64,000 bases of DNA from an uncultured Clostridiaceae bacterium (GTDB lineage Bacteria > Bacillota > Clostridia > Lachnospirales > Lachnospiraceae): assembly GCA_902477765.1 (NCBI GenBank), contig CABSIM010000007.1, forward strand, positions 13,650 through 77,649. The letters are read 5' to 3'. The notes under the pieces were generated by a model. That model had not been told where the DNA came from and did not search any database. It saw only the letters and a program-made list of their open reading frames with translations. The translations under genes were made by a program, and so were the position numbers. The stretch's first letter is position 1. Every line of letters starts with the position of its first letter. This document shows, piece after piece, positions 25,620 through 34,652 of the stretch.

Positions 25620-26292
25620 GGTCTTTCTCCTTCAGATTTCTGAGAATCGTAATTTCCTGATTATCGATATGTTCCCGGATGGCCTGTCTGGCTTCCTGCA
25701 CATGACGCAGGGTCAGAGCCTTCATGATATGGTCATGTTCCACCAGAAGAACCTGTCTCTTGTCTTCATCTTTTATGTATTCCAGGCGGTACCGGTACAT
25801 CTGCTCCCGGAGATTGTTAAGGATCTGTACCAGTTTCTGGTTTTTCGTGCTTTTATAGATAATGTCATGATAATGCTCATCCGTCTGGGCAATTTTCATG
25901 GCATCTCCGTCGGAAATGGCTTTCGCAAACTCTTTCTGGACTTCCTGCAGTTCTTCCAGTTCCTCCGGCTGCATTCTCTGGCAGGCCAGACCGATGGCCA
26001 GTTCTTCCAGTGAGCGGCGTACTTCCAGAACGTCACGGAGGTTCTGTTCGGAAATTCTGGCAACTTCTGCCCCTTTTCTGGGAATCATCAGAACCAGGCC
26101 TTCCAGCTCCAGCTTCCGGATTGCTTCGCGGATGGGGGTTCTGCTGACTCCCAGCCGTTCTGCCAGCTGAATCTCCATGAGACGTTCCCCCGGCGCCAGC
26201 TCTCCTTTCAGAATCGCCTGGCGCAGAGTTCTGAACACCACATCCCGCAGCGGAAGATATTCATCCATGTTCACTTCAAAATGATTTGTCAT
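25582..26292 (-). CDS. GntR family regulator, FadR/FCD subfamily
   Basis: DNA-binding regulator, 236 aa. N-terminal winged helix (LRDVVFRTLRQAILKGELAP, then LAERLGVSRTPIREAIRKLE) and a C-terminal FCD ligand domain with metal-type histidines in DEHYHDIIY near 142, EHDHIMKAL near 185 and REHIDNQE near 204. FCD regulators usually sense carboxylic acids. ATG at 26292 overlaps the ispE stop by 17 bases, with GAAGGG upstream. Its own 3' end overlaps the 67-aa gene by 38 bases. It probably controls something nearby, perhaps the Fe-S reductase, but no operator was identified. Confidence 0.9.
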   Translation of the reverse strand: MTNHFEVNMDEYLPLRDVVFRTLRQAILKGELAPGERLMEIQLAERLGVSRTPIREAIRKLELEGLVLMIPRKGAEVARISEQNLRDVLEVRRSLEELAIGLACQRMQPEELEELQEVQKEFAKAISDGDAMKIAQTDEHYHDIIYKSTKNQKLVQILNNLREQMYRYRLEYIKDEDKRQVLLVEHDHIMKALTLRHVQEARQAIREHIDNQEITILRNLKEKDHDVQRKVSGRKN

Positions 26293-27199
26293 TGGTCATT
26301 TCCCTTCTGTTTTCAGTTCGCCGGTTAAAAAATCCTGTGACATAGACCTGTTTTGTCAGCCGGCCGTCTTCCGCCTGCTTCAGAAGGGCCCCTGCCGCTT
26401 CCGCAGCCTTCCTGTCCCTGAACAGTCCGAAGACCGTGGGCCCGCTTCCGCTCATGAGAGCGCCGTCTGCACCGTTTTCCAGCATGATTTTCTTGATTTT
26501 TCCGATCTCCGGATGGGCCGGTTCCGTTACGGTTTCCAGCACATTTCCCAGCCGGCCGATCACTCCGTCCAGATCTTTTCTGCGGATGGCTTCCGCCATT
26601 CCGTCAATATCGGGATGATCCCCGGGAGTCAGTTCGCTCACCCGGAGACGTCCGTAAACCGCCTTGGTGGAAACGCTGATCTGAGGCTTCGCCAGCACCA
26701 CGCAGCATTCCGGAACCGGCGGCAGCGGTGTCAGGATCTCCCCGATTCCCTCGGAAAGAGCCGTTCCCCTGAGAATACAGTATGGCACATCTGCTCCCAG
26801 TCTGACTCCGCGTTCCATCAGATCCCGTTTGGTAAGCCCCAGACCGAACATCCGGTTTACGCCCACTAAAACAGCGGCTGCGTCCGTGCTTCCGCCGGCC
26901 ATGCCCGCGGCCACAGGGATATATTTCCGTATCTGAATCCGCAGGCCTTCCTTCAGTCCGAATTCATCCATCAGAAGCCGGGCGGCCCGGTAAGCCAGGT
27001 TTCCTTCCCCGGACGGCACATAGGGCAGGTTGGTCTCCACCCGCAGTTCTTTTCCGCCTCGCTCCATTGTGACTTTATCATAAACACCGACGGTCTGCAT
27101 GATCATGCGGACCTCATGATAACCGTCTTCCCGCTTCCGGACCACATCCAGTCCCAGATTGATTTTGCCGTATGCCTTAAGCTCCAGACGTTCCGTCAT
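26276..27199 (-). CDS. ispE: 4-diphosphocytidyl-2-C-methyl-D-erythritol kinase
   Basis: GHMP-family kinase of the non-mevalonate (MEP) isoprenoid pathway. 307 aa. Seen: AYGKINLGLDVVRKREDGYH at the N-terminus, the ATP-binding glycine-rich loop PVAAGMAGGSTDAAA near 95 and the C-terminal MSGSGPTVFGLF near 262. ATG at 27199 follows GTGAGGTGAG; an earlier in-frame start at 27226 is less likely. It shows that the organism uses the MEP route. Its stop overlaps the GntR start. Confidence 0.95.
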   Translation of the reverse strand: MTERLELKAYGKINLGLDVVRKREDGYHEVRMIMQTVGVYDKVTMERGGKELRVETNLPYVPSGEGNLAYRAARLLMDEFGLKEGLRIQIRKYIPVAAGMAGGSTDAAAVLVGVNRMFGLGLTKRDLMERGVRLGADVPYCILRGTALSEGIGEILTPLPPVPECCVVLAKPQISVSTKAVYGRLRVSELTPGDHPDIDGMAEAIRRKDLDGVIGRLGNVLETVTEPAHPEIGKIKKIMLENGADGALMSGSGPTVFGLFRDRKAAEAAGALLKQAEDGRLTKQVYVTGFFNRRTENRREMTNDKSF

Positions 27200-27229
27200 T
27201 TCACTCACCTCACTGCTTGTATACAATAT

Positions 27230-28009
27230 CTAGTATACCGGATATTCACCTGGTTTGACAAGTCTTTTCCGCCTGTTTTCCGGAGTCATCCCCAGCTCCT
27301 CAGCCAGATGTTCCGATGCCGTATTCCTCCGTGAGATCCTGGCCGTCACGCGCCATATTCCCTGTTCGCTGCCTGCCCGGTCCAGGATTGCCCGGCAGGC
27401 TTCTTTCGCATACCCCTGCCTGCGCCGGTCCGGAAAAATAAAGTATCCGATCTCCAGTGCTTCCGGCAGAAAATCTGCCTCCGTATCCGTATTCCGCCCG
27501 CTTTCGCCTTTTTCCGGACCTGTATGAACCTCCCAGACCCTTTCGTCCCCCTCTGCCTTTTCCTGAGCCGTCAGTCCTGCCAGGCCCACCAGCACGCCTT
27601 CTGTCCTTTCCTCCAGTGCCCAGAGGCCAAATCCGTAAAATCCGTACTGATTCTTTATATATGCCAGAAACCGCTGTTTTGAAGGGAATCCGGTTTCCTT
27701 TCCGTAGGGCCGGACCACCTCAAAATCCGTTTCCGTAAGTTCCCGGATTCTGAGCCGCTGTGTTTCACAGATGATCCAGGGCAGTCCCAGATGCCGTCTG
27801 GCCACCCGCTCCAGAAATCTTCCGCTGTCTGTGTCCGGGTCGTCCGTCAGATAAACCGCCGGGCCCAGATCCCTGTCCGGATTTTCAGGATCCCATAATC
27901 CAACAATGGCTCTTCCGGCCGCTTTCGCAGCCAGAAGAGCCTCCTTCTCGTCGGAAATCAGAACAGGAACTTCCTGCCGGTCCACCGTTATGATTCTGAT
28001 TTCTTTCAT
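27230..28009 (-). CDS. GNAT family N-acetyltransferase with N-terminal extension
   Basis: Acetyltransferase fold of the RimJ/RimL-like type (residues about 80-259). Seen: ICETQRLRIRELTETDFEVV near 79 and the acetyl-CoA loop RRRQGYAKEACRAIL near 206, followed by NTASEHLAEELGM. The first 75 residues form an extra domain (VPVLISDEKEALLAAKAAGR, then VYLTDDPDTDSGRFLERV) seen before GNAT domains in some clostridial proteins; its role is unclear. ATG at 28009 has CCGGAGAA upstream. It sits 14 bases after the cyclophilin gene stop. Substrate unknown. Confidence 0.82.
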   Translation of the reverse strand: MKEIRIITVDRQEVPVLISDEKEALLAAKAAGRAIVGLWDPENPDRDLGPAVYLTDDPDTDSGRFLERVARRHLGLPWIICETQRLRIRELTETDFEVVRPYGKETGFPSKQRFLAYIKNQYGFYGFGLWALEERTEGVLVGLAGLTAQEKAEGDERVWEVHTGPEKGESGRNTDTEADFLPEALEIGYFIFPDRRRQGYAKEACRAILDRAGSEQGIWRVTARISRRNTASEHLAEELGMTPENRRKRLVKPGEYPVY

Positions 28010-28023
28010 GATATTCTCCGGGA

Positions 28024-28542
28024 TCAGCAGGTCTCCGGTTCCGGATAGGAAACACCGAATGTCTCTGCCGTGATCTTTCTGATCCTCTGATCCTTCAGAG
28101 GACGGTCACTGTAATCTGTACGTACTCCGGCAATCTTGTTGACCACATCCATTCCTTCAATGATCTGTCCGAATGCCGCATACTCTCCGTCCAGATGGGG
28201 AGCTGCCTTATGCATGATAAAGAACTGGGAACCGGCCGAATCGGGATTCATGGCGCGGGCCATGGAAAGAACTCCCTCTGTATGAGCCAGGTCATTCCGG
28301 AAGCCGTTATGGGTGAATTCTCCTTTGATGGTATATCCCGGACCTCCCATGCCTGTTCCCTGCGGGCAGCCGCCCTGAAGCATGAATCCGCGGATAACGC
28401 GGTGAAAAATCAGTCCGTCATAAAATCCTTTGTTTACAAGGCTGAGAAAATTATTGACTGTGTTGGGCGCAACTTCCGGATACAGCTCTGCTTTCATCAC
28501 ATCGCCGTTTTCCATTTCAATGGTAATTACTGGATTCTGCAT
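28024..28542 (-). CDS. Peptidyl-prolyl cis-trans isomerase, cyclophilin type
   Basis: Cytoplasmic single-domain cyclophilin, 172 aa, catalysing proline isomerisation. Seen: APNTVNNFLSLVNKGFYDGL, FHRVIRGFMLQGGCPQGTG near 47 (catalytic Arg), GVLSMARAMNPDSAGSQFFI near 91 and LDGEYAAFGQIIEGMDVV near 116. ATG at 28542 is preferred because AAAGGAGA lies nine bases before it; an ATG three codons upstream overlaps that site. No signal peptide. Confidence 0.93.
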   Translation of the reverse strand: MQNPVITIEMENGDVMKAELYPEVAPNTVNNFLSLVNKGFYDGLIFHRVIRGFMLQGGCPQGTGMGGPGYTIKGEFTHNGFRNDLAHTEGVLSMARAMNPDSAGSQFFIMHKAAPHLDGEYAAFGQIIEGMDVVNKIAGVRTDYSDRPLKDQRIRKITAETFGVSYPEPETC

Positions 28543-28597
28543 TGCAACCATCTCCTTTTGCTGTTCTTTTCCTTCCCACTATTCTACCAGAGGAAAA

Positions 28598-28635
28598 GGC
28601 GGATGTCCACCGTTTTCCTCCGGCTTCCATCCGCC
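28598..28635 (-). terminator. Terminator after the SIMPL lipoprotein
   Basis: GGCGGATG and CATCCGCC arms; on the minus strand CTTTTCC follows. It lies between the SIMPL gene stop and the cyclophilin gene. Confidence 0.6.
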
Positions 28636-28660
28636 CTGTTTCTTCTTTTTCCGCCGCGGC

Positions 28661-29434
28661 TTATTCCTGAACCAGTTCAAATTCCACGCCGATCTGGGCA
28701 CTGATCTCCATTTCTCCCGGCATGACAGCCATGTCTGCCGCTGCAGACGCCACGGATTCCTCTCTGGCAAAGTTCACATTTGAAGATACATATTTGGCAC
28801 TCTGATTCTCTCCGTATTCCTGGATGCTGACAACCGCTCCCACCTTCTGTCCGCTGGCGGCAGCCAGTGTCTCTGCCTTGGCTCTGGCCGTCTCCACGGC
28901 TTTGGTCAGGGCTTCCTGATAGCATTCATCATACTTGCTGGAAAAATAAGATACGGAACAGATTTCATTTGCCCCGGCAGCCACTGTCTCAGAAAGAAGA
29001 CTTCCCACCTGGTCCATGGGCACATTGGTAAGGGTTACCCGGCTGGTCATTTCATACCCCACCAGTTCCTGGGTATTTCCGCTCCAGTCATATCTGGGAT
29101 TCAGGGAAAAATCCGAAGTCTGAATGGAGGATTCATCATATCCCAGCCCTTTAAGATATTCCACAACCGCGTTGAGTTTTTCCGTATTTTCCTGCTGACA
29201 TGCGGCAGCATCTGCATTTTCCGTGGTAATTCCGCAGACAATCTCCGCCATATCCGGTGTCACCTTCACGGTTTCCCTGCTGTTTACGTTCAGCGTATTT
29301 TCCCCGCTACTCTCCACAGTCTGTACCTTTATCACATCCGGAAAGCTGGCAGCCGCTCCGCTTCCGCAGGCGGACAGCAGGACGGAGCCTGCAGCAAGCA
29401 GCCCGAGCGCTCCGAAAATCTGGTATTTCTTCAT
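28661..29434 (-). CDS. SIMPL (DUF541) domain lipoprotein
   Basis: Surface lipoprotein, 257 aa, with lipobox LLSAC (Cys23) and a SIMPL domain: LNVNSRETVKVTPDMAEIVC near 48, YDESSIQTSDFSLNPRYDW near 97 and KAVETARAKAETLAAASGQK near 178. SIMPL proteins are linked to stress tolerance or envelope integrity in some bacteria, with no defined activity. ATG at 29434 follows GGAGGAGAGATT. It appears monocistronic. Confidence 0.9.
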   Translation of the reverse strand: MKKYQIFGALGLLAAGSVLLSACGSGAAASFPDVIKVQTVESSGENTLNVNSRETVKVTPDMAEIVCGITTENADAAACQQENTEKLNAVVEYLKGLGYDESSIQTSDFSLNPRYDWSGNTQELVGYEMTSRVTLTNVPMDQVGSLLSETVAAGANEICSVSYFSSKYDECYQEALTKAVETARAKAETLAAASGQKVGAVVSIQEYGENQSAKYVSSNVNFAREESVASAAADMAVMPGEMEISAQIGVEFELVQE

Positions 29435-29516
29435 AATCTCTCCTCCTTCATACAGGTCTCTGTTTGAATTCAGCTTTATTCTACCAGATAATCCTTGCGG
29501 TCCCTTATCTTTTCTC

Positions 29517-30443
29517 TTAATTTTTCATGACTGAATCTTTAAATACTTCCATGCTGTCCAGTTCCCGCCGTTCCGGAATGGAAGCCGACGCCCCCGGTCT
29601 GGTGACGGCAGCTGCAGACGCTTTCGCCGCCAGTTTCATGGCCTCCTCCGGCGAAAGTCCTTCTGCCATGCCGGCCGTAAAATATCCGGCAAACGTATCT
29701 CCTGCACCTGTTGTATCCACGGCAGTCACCTTTTCAGCCGGCTGGAAAAGCGTGCTCCTGCTGTCCCCATACATGGCGCCCTGTTCTCCCAGGGTCAGCA
29801 CCACGGAAGATCCGGGAAAACGGCTTTTCAGTCCCTTCATCAGCTCCTCCGGTTTTTCTGCACCGGGTCCGGAAACTCCCAGGATCTGAGCGGCCTCCAG
29901 CTGATTGACCATGAAAATATCCACATATTCCAGCGGGGCCTTCATGATCTCTTTTTCCATGGGAGACGGATTAAACACGATTTTCATCTTTCTGGCATGG
30001 GCTTTTTCCATCAGTTCCGGAATTCCGTTGATCTCGTTCTGGAGTACCAGAAAATCTCCGGGCCCGAACCCGGCCAGCGCTTCATCCATCTGTTCCTCTG
30101 AAATCATCCGGTTGGCGCCGCCGTACAGAAGGATACAGTTGTCACCTTCCGTATCATTCTGAATGATGGCATGGCCGGTTCCCGCATCTTTCAGAATCCG
30201 TATGAATTCCGTATGAACTCCTGCCGCCTCCAGCTGCCGGATCAGAAAGATTCCGTCTTCACCCACAGCCCCGGCATGCCATACGAAAGCCCCTGCCTTT
30301 GCCATGGCCACAGACTGGTTCAGCCCCTTTCCGCCGCTGAACCTCCGGAGGGAATCCGCCGCCAGGGTCTCCCCCTTCCTTACGAAATGACGGACCTTAT
30401 AGGTATAATCAATATTCAGGGATCCGAAACATAGTATTTTCAT
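29517..30443 (-). CDS. PfkB family carbohydrate kinase (ribokinase-like)
   Basis: ATP-dependent sugar or nucleoside kinase, 308 aa. Seen: GSLNIDYTYKV at the N-terminus, substrate motif RRFSGGKGLNQSVAMAKAG near 34, and the catalytic anion-hole DTTGAGDTFAGYF near 242. The pattern fits ribokinase, but relatives phosphorylate varied sugars. The ATG at 30443 is preferred over an in-frame upstream start because the conserved strand begins there and AAAGGCGG precedes it. No sugar transporter or regulator adjoins, so the substrate is open. Confidence 0.87.
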   Translation of the reverse strand: MKILCFGSLNIDYTYKVRHFVRKGETLAADSLRRFSGGKGLNQSVAMAKAGAFVWHAGAVGEDGIFLIRQLEAAGVHTEFIRILKDAGTGHAIIQNDTEGDNCILLYGGANRMISEEQMDEALAGFGPGDFLVLQNEINGIPELMEKAHARKMKIVFNPSPMEKEIMKAPLEYVDIFMVNQLEAAQILGVSGPGAEKPEELMKGLKSRFPGSSVVLTLGEQGAMYGDSRSTLFQPAEKVTAVDTTGAGDTFAGYFTAGMAEGLSPEEAMKLAAKASAAAVTRPGASASIPERRELDSMEVFKDSVMKN

Positions 30444-30548
30444 GGTTTTTCCGCCTTTCCGCGGCCTGCCTTTTCTTCCGCCTGCCGCCCACAGACTGAT
30501 GGTATCACAGAATTCCCCTGAAAACAAGAAAGGGATCCGGTTCCGGTC

Positions 30549-30571
30549 ATGCCGGACACATTGTCCGGCAT
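30549..30571. promoter_or_regulatory. Perfect palindrome upstream of the PfkB kinase
   Basis: ATGCCGGACA-CAT-TGTCCGGCAT, 10-bp arms with a 3-base centre, about 105 bases upstream of the kinase ATG. It could be an operator or a small hairpin; there is no T-run. Confidence 0.45.
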
Positions 30572-30645
30572 ATTTCTGTAAAATAACCTGATTTCCATTT
30601 CATTTTTCCTGCATCATGGAAAATCCGTTTTGCACAAATCCGCGG

Positions 30646-30691
30646 AAAAGCTGTACTTTAAGAGCACGGAACTCCTGAAAGTACAGCTTTT
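30646..30691 (-). terminator. Terminator after the DUF3899-like gene
   Basis: Arms AAAAGCTGTACTTT and AAAGTACAGCTTTT (14 bp) with an 18-base loop, 27 bases after the stop at 30719. The T-run is short. Confidence 0.65.
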
Positions 30692-30718
30692 CCAATATAG
30701 ATCTTCTGTGGTGCAGTT

Positions 30719-31135
30719 TTATATGACCAGGCAGGTTCCCGCCAGCGAAACCGCCAGATAAAGCAGACCGGCAGCAAGCGGTTCCAGATATGCGGAAGAG
30801 TGTTCTTTTTTCTGGAGGTAATCGTAATAGGAGTCCGGAAGTTCCGTGGTACCGGAAGCTGACTTTTCATTTTCCTCATCCCCTTTTCCGTGATCCTTTG
30901 CATACTTCCATATTTTTTTATGCGTATAGACAAAAAGATCAAACGTACCTGAGGCCTTCACAAGGCGCATGCCTCCCAGCAGAAACGGAATGATTCCACC
31001 CACAAATAAGCCGTCAACAATTCTGTATGCCAGCCGGCTGTCCCTGTCCAGGAAAAAATAGACCAGGCAGATCAGCCCGCCGGCTGCCAGAAAGTTACGG
31101 AATTTTTTTACAGAAAACTGTTTCAGATTTGTCAT
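30719..31135 (-). CDS. Small membrane protein, DUF3899-like
   Basis: 138 aa with three hydrophobic stretches: residues about 15-29 (FLAAGGLICLVYFFL), 39-55 (IVDGLFVGGIIPFLLGG) and 118-137 (AAGLLYLAVSLAGTCLVI). Between them is a hydrophilic loop rich in Lys, Glu and Asp with SYYDYLQKKE. The order resembles DUF3899 proteins (VKASGTFDLFVYTHKKIW). Function unknown. ATG at 31135 follows TAAGGAGGAAATG. It stands alone. The 31136-31377 gap shows nothing definite. Confidence 0.7.
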   Translation of the reverse strand: MTNLKQFSVKKFRNFLAAGGLICLVYFFLDRDSRLAYRIVDGLFVGGIIPFLLGGMRLVKASGTFDLFVYTHKKIWKYAKDHGKGDEENEKSASGTTELPDSYYDYLQKKEHSSAYLEPLAAGLLYLAVSLAGTCLVI

Positions 31136-31377
31136 TCCATTTCCTCCTTACAGAAAAGGCTGTGATCGATCCGGGGAAAAATTCCCGCTGCGTCAGAAGC
31201 GTTTTCTCTTATTATTTCAGGACACGCGGCACCAGGCTCTGCCCTGACACCCGGCGCCCTATTCCCATTCAGTATATCATTTTCCGGTTAATGCGTACAG
31301 AGTATTTTTCTCCGGCTCCGCTTCTCTCCATCCGTTTCTGCATTTGGTTTTCTGCCCGTCTTCCCGGATCCGGGATG

Positions 31378-32907
31378 TCAGGATTCCAGCAGACCTTTTT
31401 CCACCAGAAATTCCCTGGCGGTCTCCTCCAGTCCTCTTCCCATCACATCCACTTCGTATGTGAGATTCACCATGTCTTCTGTGGTAACCTGACCTTCCAG
31501 AAGATTCAGAACCTCCTCAAGATCGGGAGCCGTGCCGGAAAGCCGCTCAAACACGTCATCCCGGATCAGAATGGCACCATTGTATTCCGGGAAGAATTCC
31601 AGATCATCTTCCAGAATCTTCAGTCCTGCCTTACGGTTCAGTCCGTCTGTGGCATAAACCACAGTCACGTCAAAACTTCCGTTTTCCACTGCATTATATT
31701 TGAGCCCCAGATCCACCGGCGCATGGCTTTTGAACTTCAGTCCGTAATGCTCCACAAACGGACCGTATTTCATGCTCCCTTCTTCGGTAAAAAACTCATG
31801 TTCCGCTCCGAAAACCAGCTGGTCGGCAATGGGAATCAGATCGCTGATACATTCCAGATCATATTCTTCTGCCAGTTCTTCCGGCACTGCAATGGCATAG
31901 GTATTGTCAAGTCCCAGTTTTCCCAGAAGCCGGACACCGTACTGTTTCATGCCTTCCTCATTGACAAAATCGTACAGGCTTTCCCCCTCGGGAATATCGG
32001 AAGTATCCATTCCCAGATATGTGGTAAGCAGGGTTCCGTCATATCCCATGATAAAATCTCCCTTGGGATCTGCGGCCACCAGCTCATTGAACGCATTGAC
32101 GCTGCTCATCTCGTCCAGGATTCTCACTTCCAGTCCGGTTCTGTCCTCCACCAGCATCTTGGCCATTCTGGTGATCAGCTGCGGTTCTGTGTAATTCAGA
32201 TCATACACATAAAGGGTATGTTCCCGGTCCCCGCTGCCGCTTCCGATCCCGTAGGGAAACACCAGCACAAACGCCGCCAGCACCACCGCTGCCGGAATCC
32301 AGACTGTCTTAGATCCGCCCCTGCCGGTTTTCATTCTGTTTTCAAACCATCCCATCAGGAAATCGAGGATCACGGCAATCACCATCAGAACCGCCGTGGC
32401 TCCCAGAATCAGCCCCATATCCTGAATCCGGATTCCCCGGTTGATGACAGTGCCCAGGCCTCCTCCGCCCACAAAAGCGGCGAATACCGCAGATCCGATG
32501 GCATTGACCACTGCAATCCGGATTCCGGTGAATACCGTGGGAAATGCCAGGGGAAATTCCACCCGCAGCACCCGGTAGGCCTTGCTCATTCCCATGCCGC
32601 GGGCAGCTTCCTTGACTCCTGGGTCCACTTCCTGAAGGCCCAGACAGGTGTTTCTCACAATGGGAAGCAGCGAATACAGGGTGATGCCTGTGACCACCGT
32701 CGGTTTTCCGGCTCCGAAAAACACCATGATGATTCCCAGAAGTGCCAGAGACGGAATGGTCTGCAGAAGGTCCACCGCCTGAAGGATGATCCTGCGGGCC
32801 CTGGGGAACACATAGGCCAGGATTCCCAGGGGAAGTCCTATGAGCACCGAAAGAATCCCCGATGCCAGTACGATAAACAGATGTTCCCAGATCAAAGACC
32901 AGCTCAT
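31378..32907 (-). CDS. opuCBC: Glycine betaine/choline-type ABC transporter, fused permease and substrate-binding protein (OpuCB-OpuCC)
   Basis: 509-aa fusion. Residues 1 to about 210 are a permease domain with six membrane segments and the EAA loop EAARGMGMSKAYRVL near 100. After a further membrane segment (VWIPAAVVLAAFVLVFPYG) comes an OpuAC-type binding domain from about 245 (YVYDLNYTEPQLITRMAKML) to the end. The binding domain is thus tethered outside the membrane. Such fusions are known in OpuC/OpuF-type osmoprotectant uptake. The ATG at 32907 overlaps the upstream permease stop as ATGA. The operon order is busR, ATPase, permease, fusion. Confidence 0.9.
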   Translation of the reverse strand: MSWSLIWEHLFIVLASGILSVLIGLPLGILAYVFPRARRIILQAVDLLQTIPSLALLGIIMVFFGAGKPTVVTGITLYSLLPIVRNTCLGLQEVDPGVKEAARGMGMSKAYRVLRVEFPLAFPTVFTGIRIAVVNAIGSAVFAAFVGGGGLGTVINRGIRIQDMGLILGATAVLMVIAVILDFLMGWFENRMKTGRGGSKTVWIPAAVVLAAFVLVFPYGIGSGSGDREHTLYVYDLNYTEPQLITRMAKMLVEDRTGLEVRILDEMSSVNAFNELVAADPKGDFIMGYDGTLLTTYLGMDTSDIPEGESLYDFVNEEGMKQYGVRLLGKLGLDNTYAIAVPEELAEEYDLECISDLIPIADQLVFGAEHEFFTEEGSMKYGPFVEHYGLKFKSHAPVDLGLKYNAVENGSFDVTVVYATDGLNRKAGLKILEDDLEFFPEYNGAILIRDDVFERLSGTAPDLEEVLNLLEGQVTTEDMVNLTYEVDVMGRGLEETAREFLVEKGLLES

Positions 32908-33545
32908 CGGCGCACCTCCTTTTTCAGTCCTCTCGGAGTCACTTTCTTCTGGAGCCAGTCAATGGCCGCTCCCATCACAATGGCCAGAGCCGCAGCCGGA
33001 ATGGCTCCCAGAAGGATCAGAGTATCATTGTTGGAAGAGGTGCCCTGGTAAACAAAGTCTCCCAGCCCTCCCATACCGATCATGGAGGCCAGAACCGCCC
33101 AAGATACCGTATAGACCGCTGCCATGCGCAGGCCTGCAATAATGGTGGGAATGGCCAGAGGCAGCTCTACTTTCAGAAGGATCTGGACCGGCGACATGCC
33201 GCATCCTCTGGCTGCTTCCAGATATTTTCCGTCCACATTCACAATGCCTGTATAGGTGTTTTTCAGCACCGGAAACATGGCATACACCGTCAGCGCCACT
33301 ATGACTGTGGGATAGATCATTCCCCACCAGATAAACAGGACGCCGATGAAAACCAGGCCGGGTATCGTCTGAAATACGGACAGCACCGGCAGGATCACAC
33401 CTGACCATCTGGGGACCCTTGAAAAAAGGATTCCCAGGAAAAGCCCCAGCACAAATCCGATGGTCACGGAGACCAGCACATATGCGGTATGGATTCCGAT
33501 GGCTCTCACCAGCATGCTTCCGTATGTCTGAAACAGTCCGCTCAT
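32904..33545 (-). CDS. Glycine betaine/choline-type ABC transporter permease (OpuCD/OpuBD-like)
   Basis: 213-aa membrane subunit with six hydrophobic segments and an EAA loop EAARGCGMSPVQILL near 120. N-terminus LVRAIGIHTAYVLVSVTIGF and FSRVPRWSGVILPVLSVFQT are typical of Opu permeases. It forms the second half of the channel beside the permease domain of the fused protein. ATG at 33545 starts 6 bases after the ATPase stop with a GGGGGTGATG site. The stop overlaps the next start. Confidence 0.9.
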   Translation of the reverse strand: MSGLFQTYGSMLVRAIGIHTAYVLVSVTIGFVLGLFLGILFSRVPRWSGVILPVLSVFQTIPGLVFIGVLFIWWGMIYPTVIVALTVYAMFPVLKNTYTGIVNVDGKYLEAARGCGMSPVQILLKVELPLAIPTIIAGLRMAAVYTVSWAVLASMIGMGGLGDFVYQGTSSNNDTLILLGAIPAAALAIVMGAAIDWLQKKVTPRGLKKEVRR

Positions 33546-33551
33546 TTTTCA

Positions 33552-34652
33552 TCACCCCCACAAGTTGTCTGCCACTGTCCTCGCAACGCTGGTTTTCGTT
33601 ACAATTCCTGCAATGGTGTCATCCTCATTGAGCACCACCACATAGTTTGCTCCCGTATCCAGCAGGTAATCCACGCTGTCCTTGGCCTCATCTCCCACCC
33701 GGGCCGTTCTGGTGGCCTGGCGGATCAGAGGCTCCACATTTTTCAGTTCTCTGCCCCAGTGGCGAATGTCTCCGATGGAAACCGTTCCTTCATACCGCCC
33801 GTTTTCATCCGTCACCAGAAGCGTATCCACGCTTCCTCTGGCCATAAGTTCCGCACACTCCAGAATTCCTCTGTCTTTTTGGACACTGTACACGTTGGTG
33901 CGCATGAAGTTTTCCACTCTGGAAGACGCCGCAGCTCCTGCATGTTTGCCCAGGAAACTGCTTACCAGATCGCTGGCAGGGTTTTTCAGCATCTCCTCCG
34001 GAGAGGCCATCTGGACCACCTTTCCCTTATCCATAAATATGATTATATCTGCCAGTTTCAGAGCTTCCGCCATGTCGTGGCTTACAAACACAATGGTTTT
34101 TTTCAGCTTCTGCTGAATCTTCTTCACCTCATCCTGCAGCGTTTCCCTGGTCATGGGATCCAGCGCACTGAAAGGCTCATCCATCAGCACAATGGGCGGA
34201 GAGGCGGCAAATGCCCTCAGCACGCCGATGCGCTGCTGCTGGCCCCCGGAAAGCTCCGAAGGATACTTGCCTGCATGTTCTTCCATTCCCACCATTTTCA
34301 GCATTTCTTCCACGATTTCATCGCATTTTTCCCTGCTGTATTTTAAAAGTTTCGGTACCACGCAGATGTTCTGGGCCACCGTCATATTGGGGAACAGACC
34401 GATCTGCTGGATCACGTAGCCGATATGACGCCTCAGTTCCACCTTATCCGTGGCTCTGATATCCTTTCCGTCTATGGATATCTTTCCGGAATCCGGTTCG
34501 ATCAGGCGGTTGATGGTCTTTAAGGTGGTGGTTTTTCCGCAGCCCGACGGTCCGATGAGAATCACGAACTTTCCGTCAGGAATGGTGAAAGTCAGATCAT
34601 CAAGAATCTGGGTATTTCCATATTTTTTAGAAACATGTTCAAACTGAATCAT
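33552..34652 (-). CDS. opuCA: Osmoprotectant ABC transporter ATPase with CBS domains (OpuCA-like)
   Basis: 366-aa ATPase: Walker A IGPSGCGKTT near residues 33-42, signature LSGGQQQRIGVLRA near 138, Walker B VLMDEPFSALDP near 157, switch VSHDMAEALK near 193. After about residue 250 come two CBS-like units (ECAELMARGSVDTLLVTDEN, then SVDYLLDTGANYVVVLNEDD), which in OpuA/OpuC-type importers sense ionic strength or cyclic-di-AMP. The ATG overlaps the busR stop by 14 bases. Confidence 0.92.
   Translation of the reverse strand: MIQFEHVSKKYGNTQILDDLTFTIPDGKFVILIGPSGCGKTTTLKTINRLIEPDSGKISIDGKDIRATDKVELRRHIGYVIQQIGLFPNMTVAQNICVVPKLLKYSREKCDEIVEEMLKMVGMEEHAGKYPSELSGGQQQRIGVLRAFAASPPIVLMDEPFSALDPMTRETLQDEVKKIQQKLKKTIVFVSHDMAEALKLADIIIFMDKGKVVQMASPEEMLKNPASDLVSSFLGKHAGAAASSRVENFMRTNVYSVQKDRGILECAELMARGSVDTLLVTDENGRYEGTVSIGDIRHWGRELKNVEPLIRQATRTARVGDEAKDSVDYLLDTGANYVVVLNEDDTIAGIVTKTSVARTVADNLWG

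Noticed and set aside
31027..33051. Plus-strand open frame of 674 codons opposite the Opu genes
   Set aside because: The minus strand has clear, overlapping transporter genes with ribosome sites; this frame has no start signal and no recognisable protein features.
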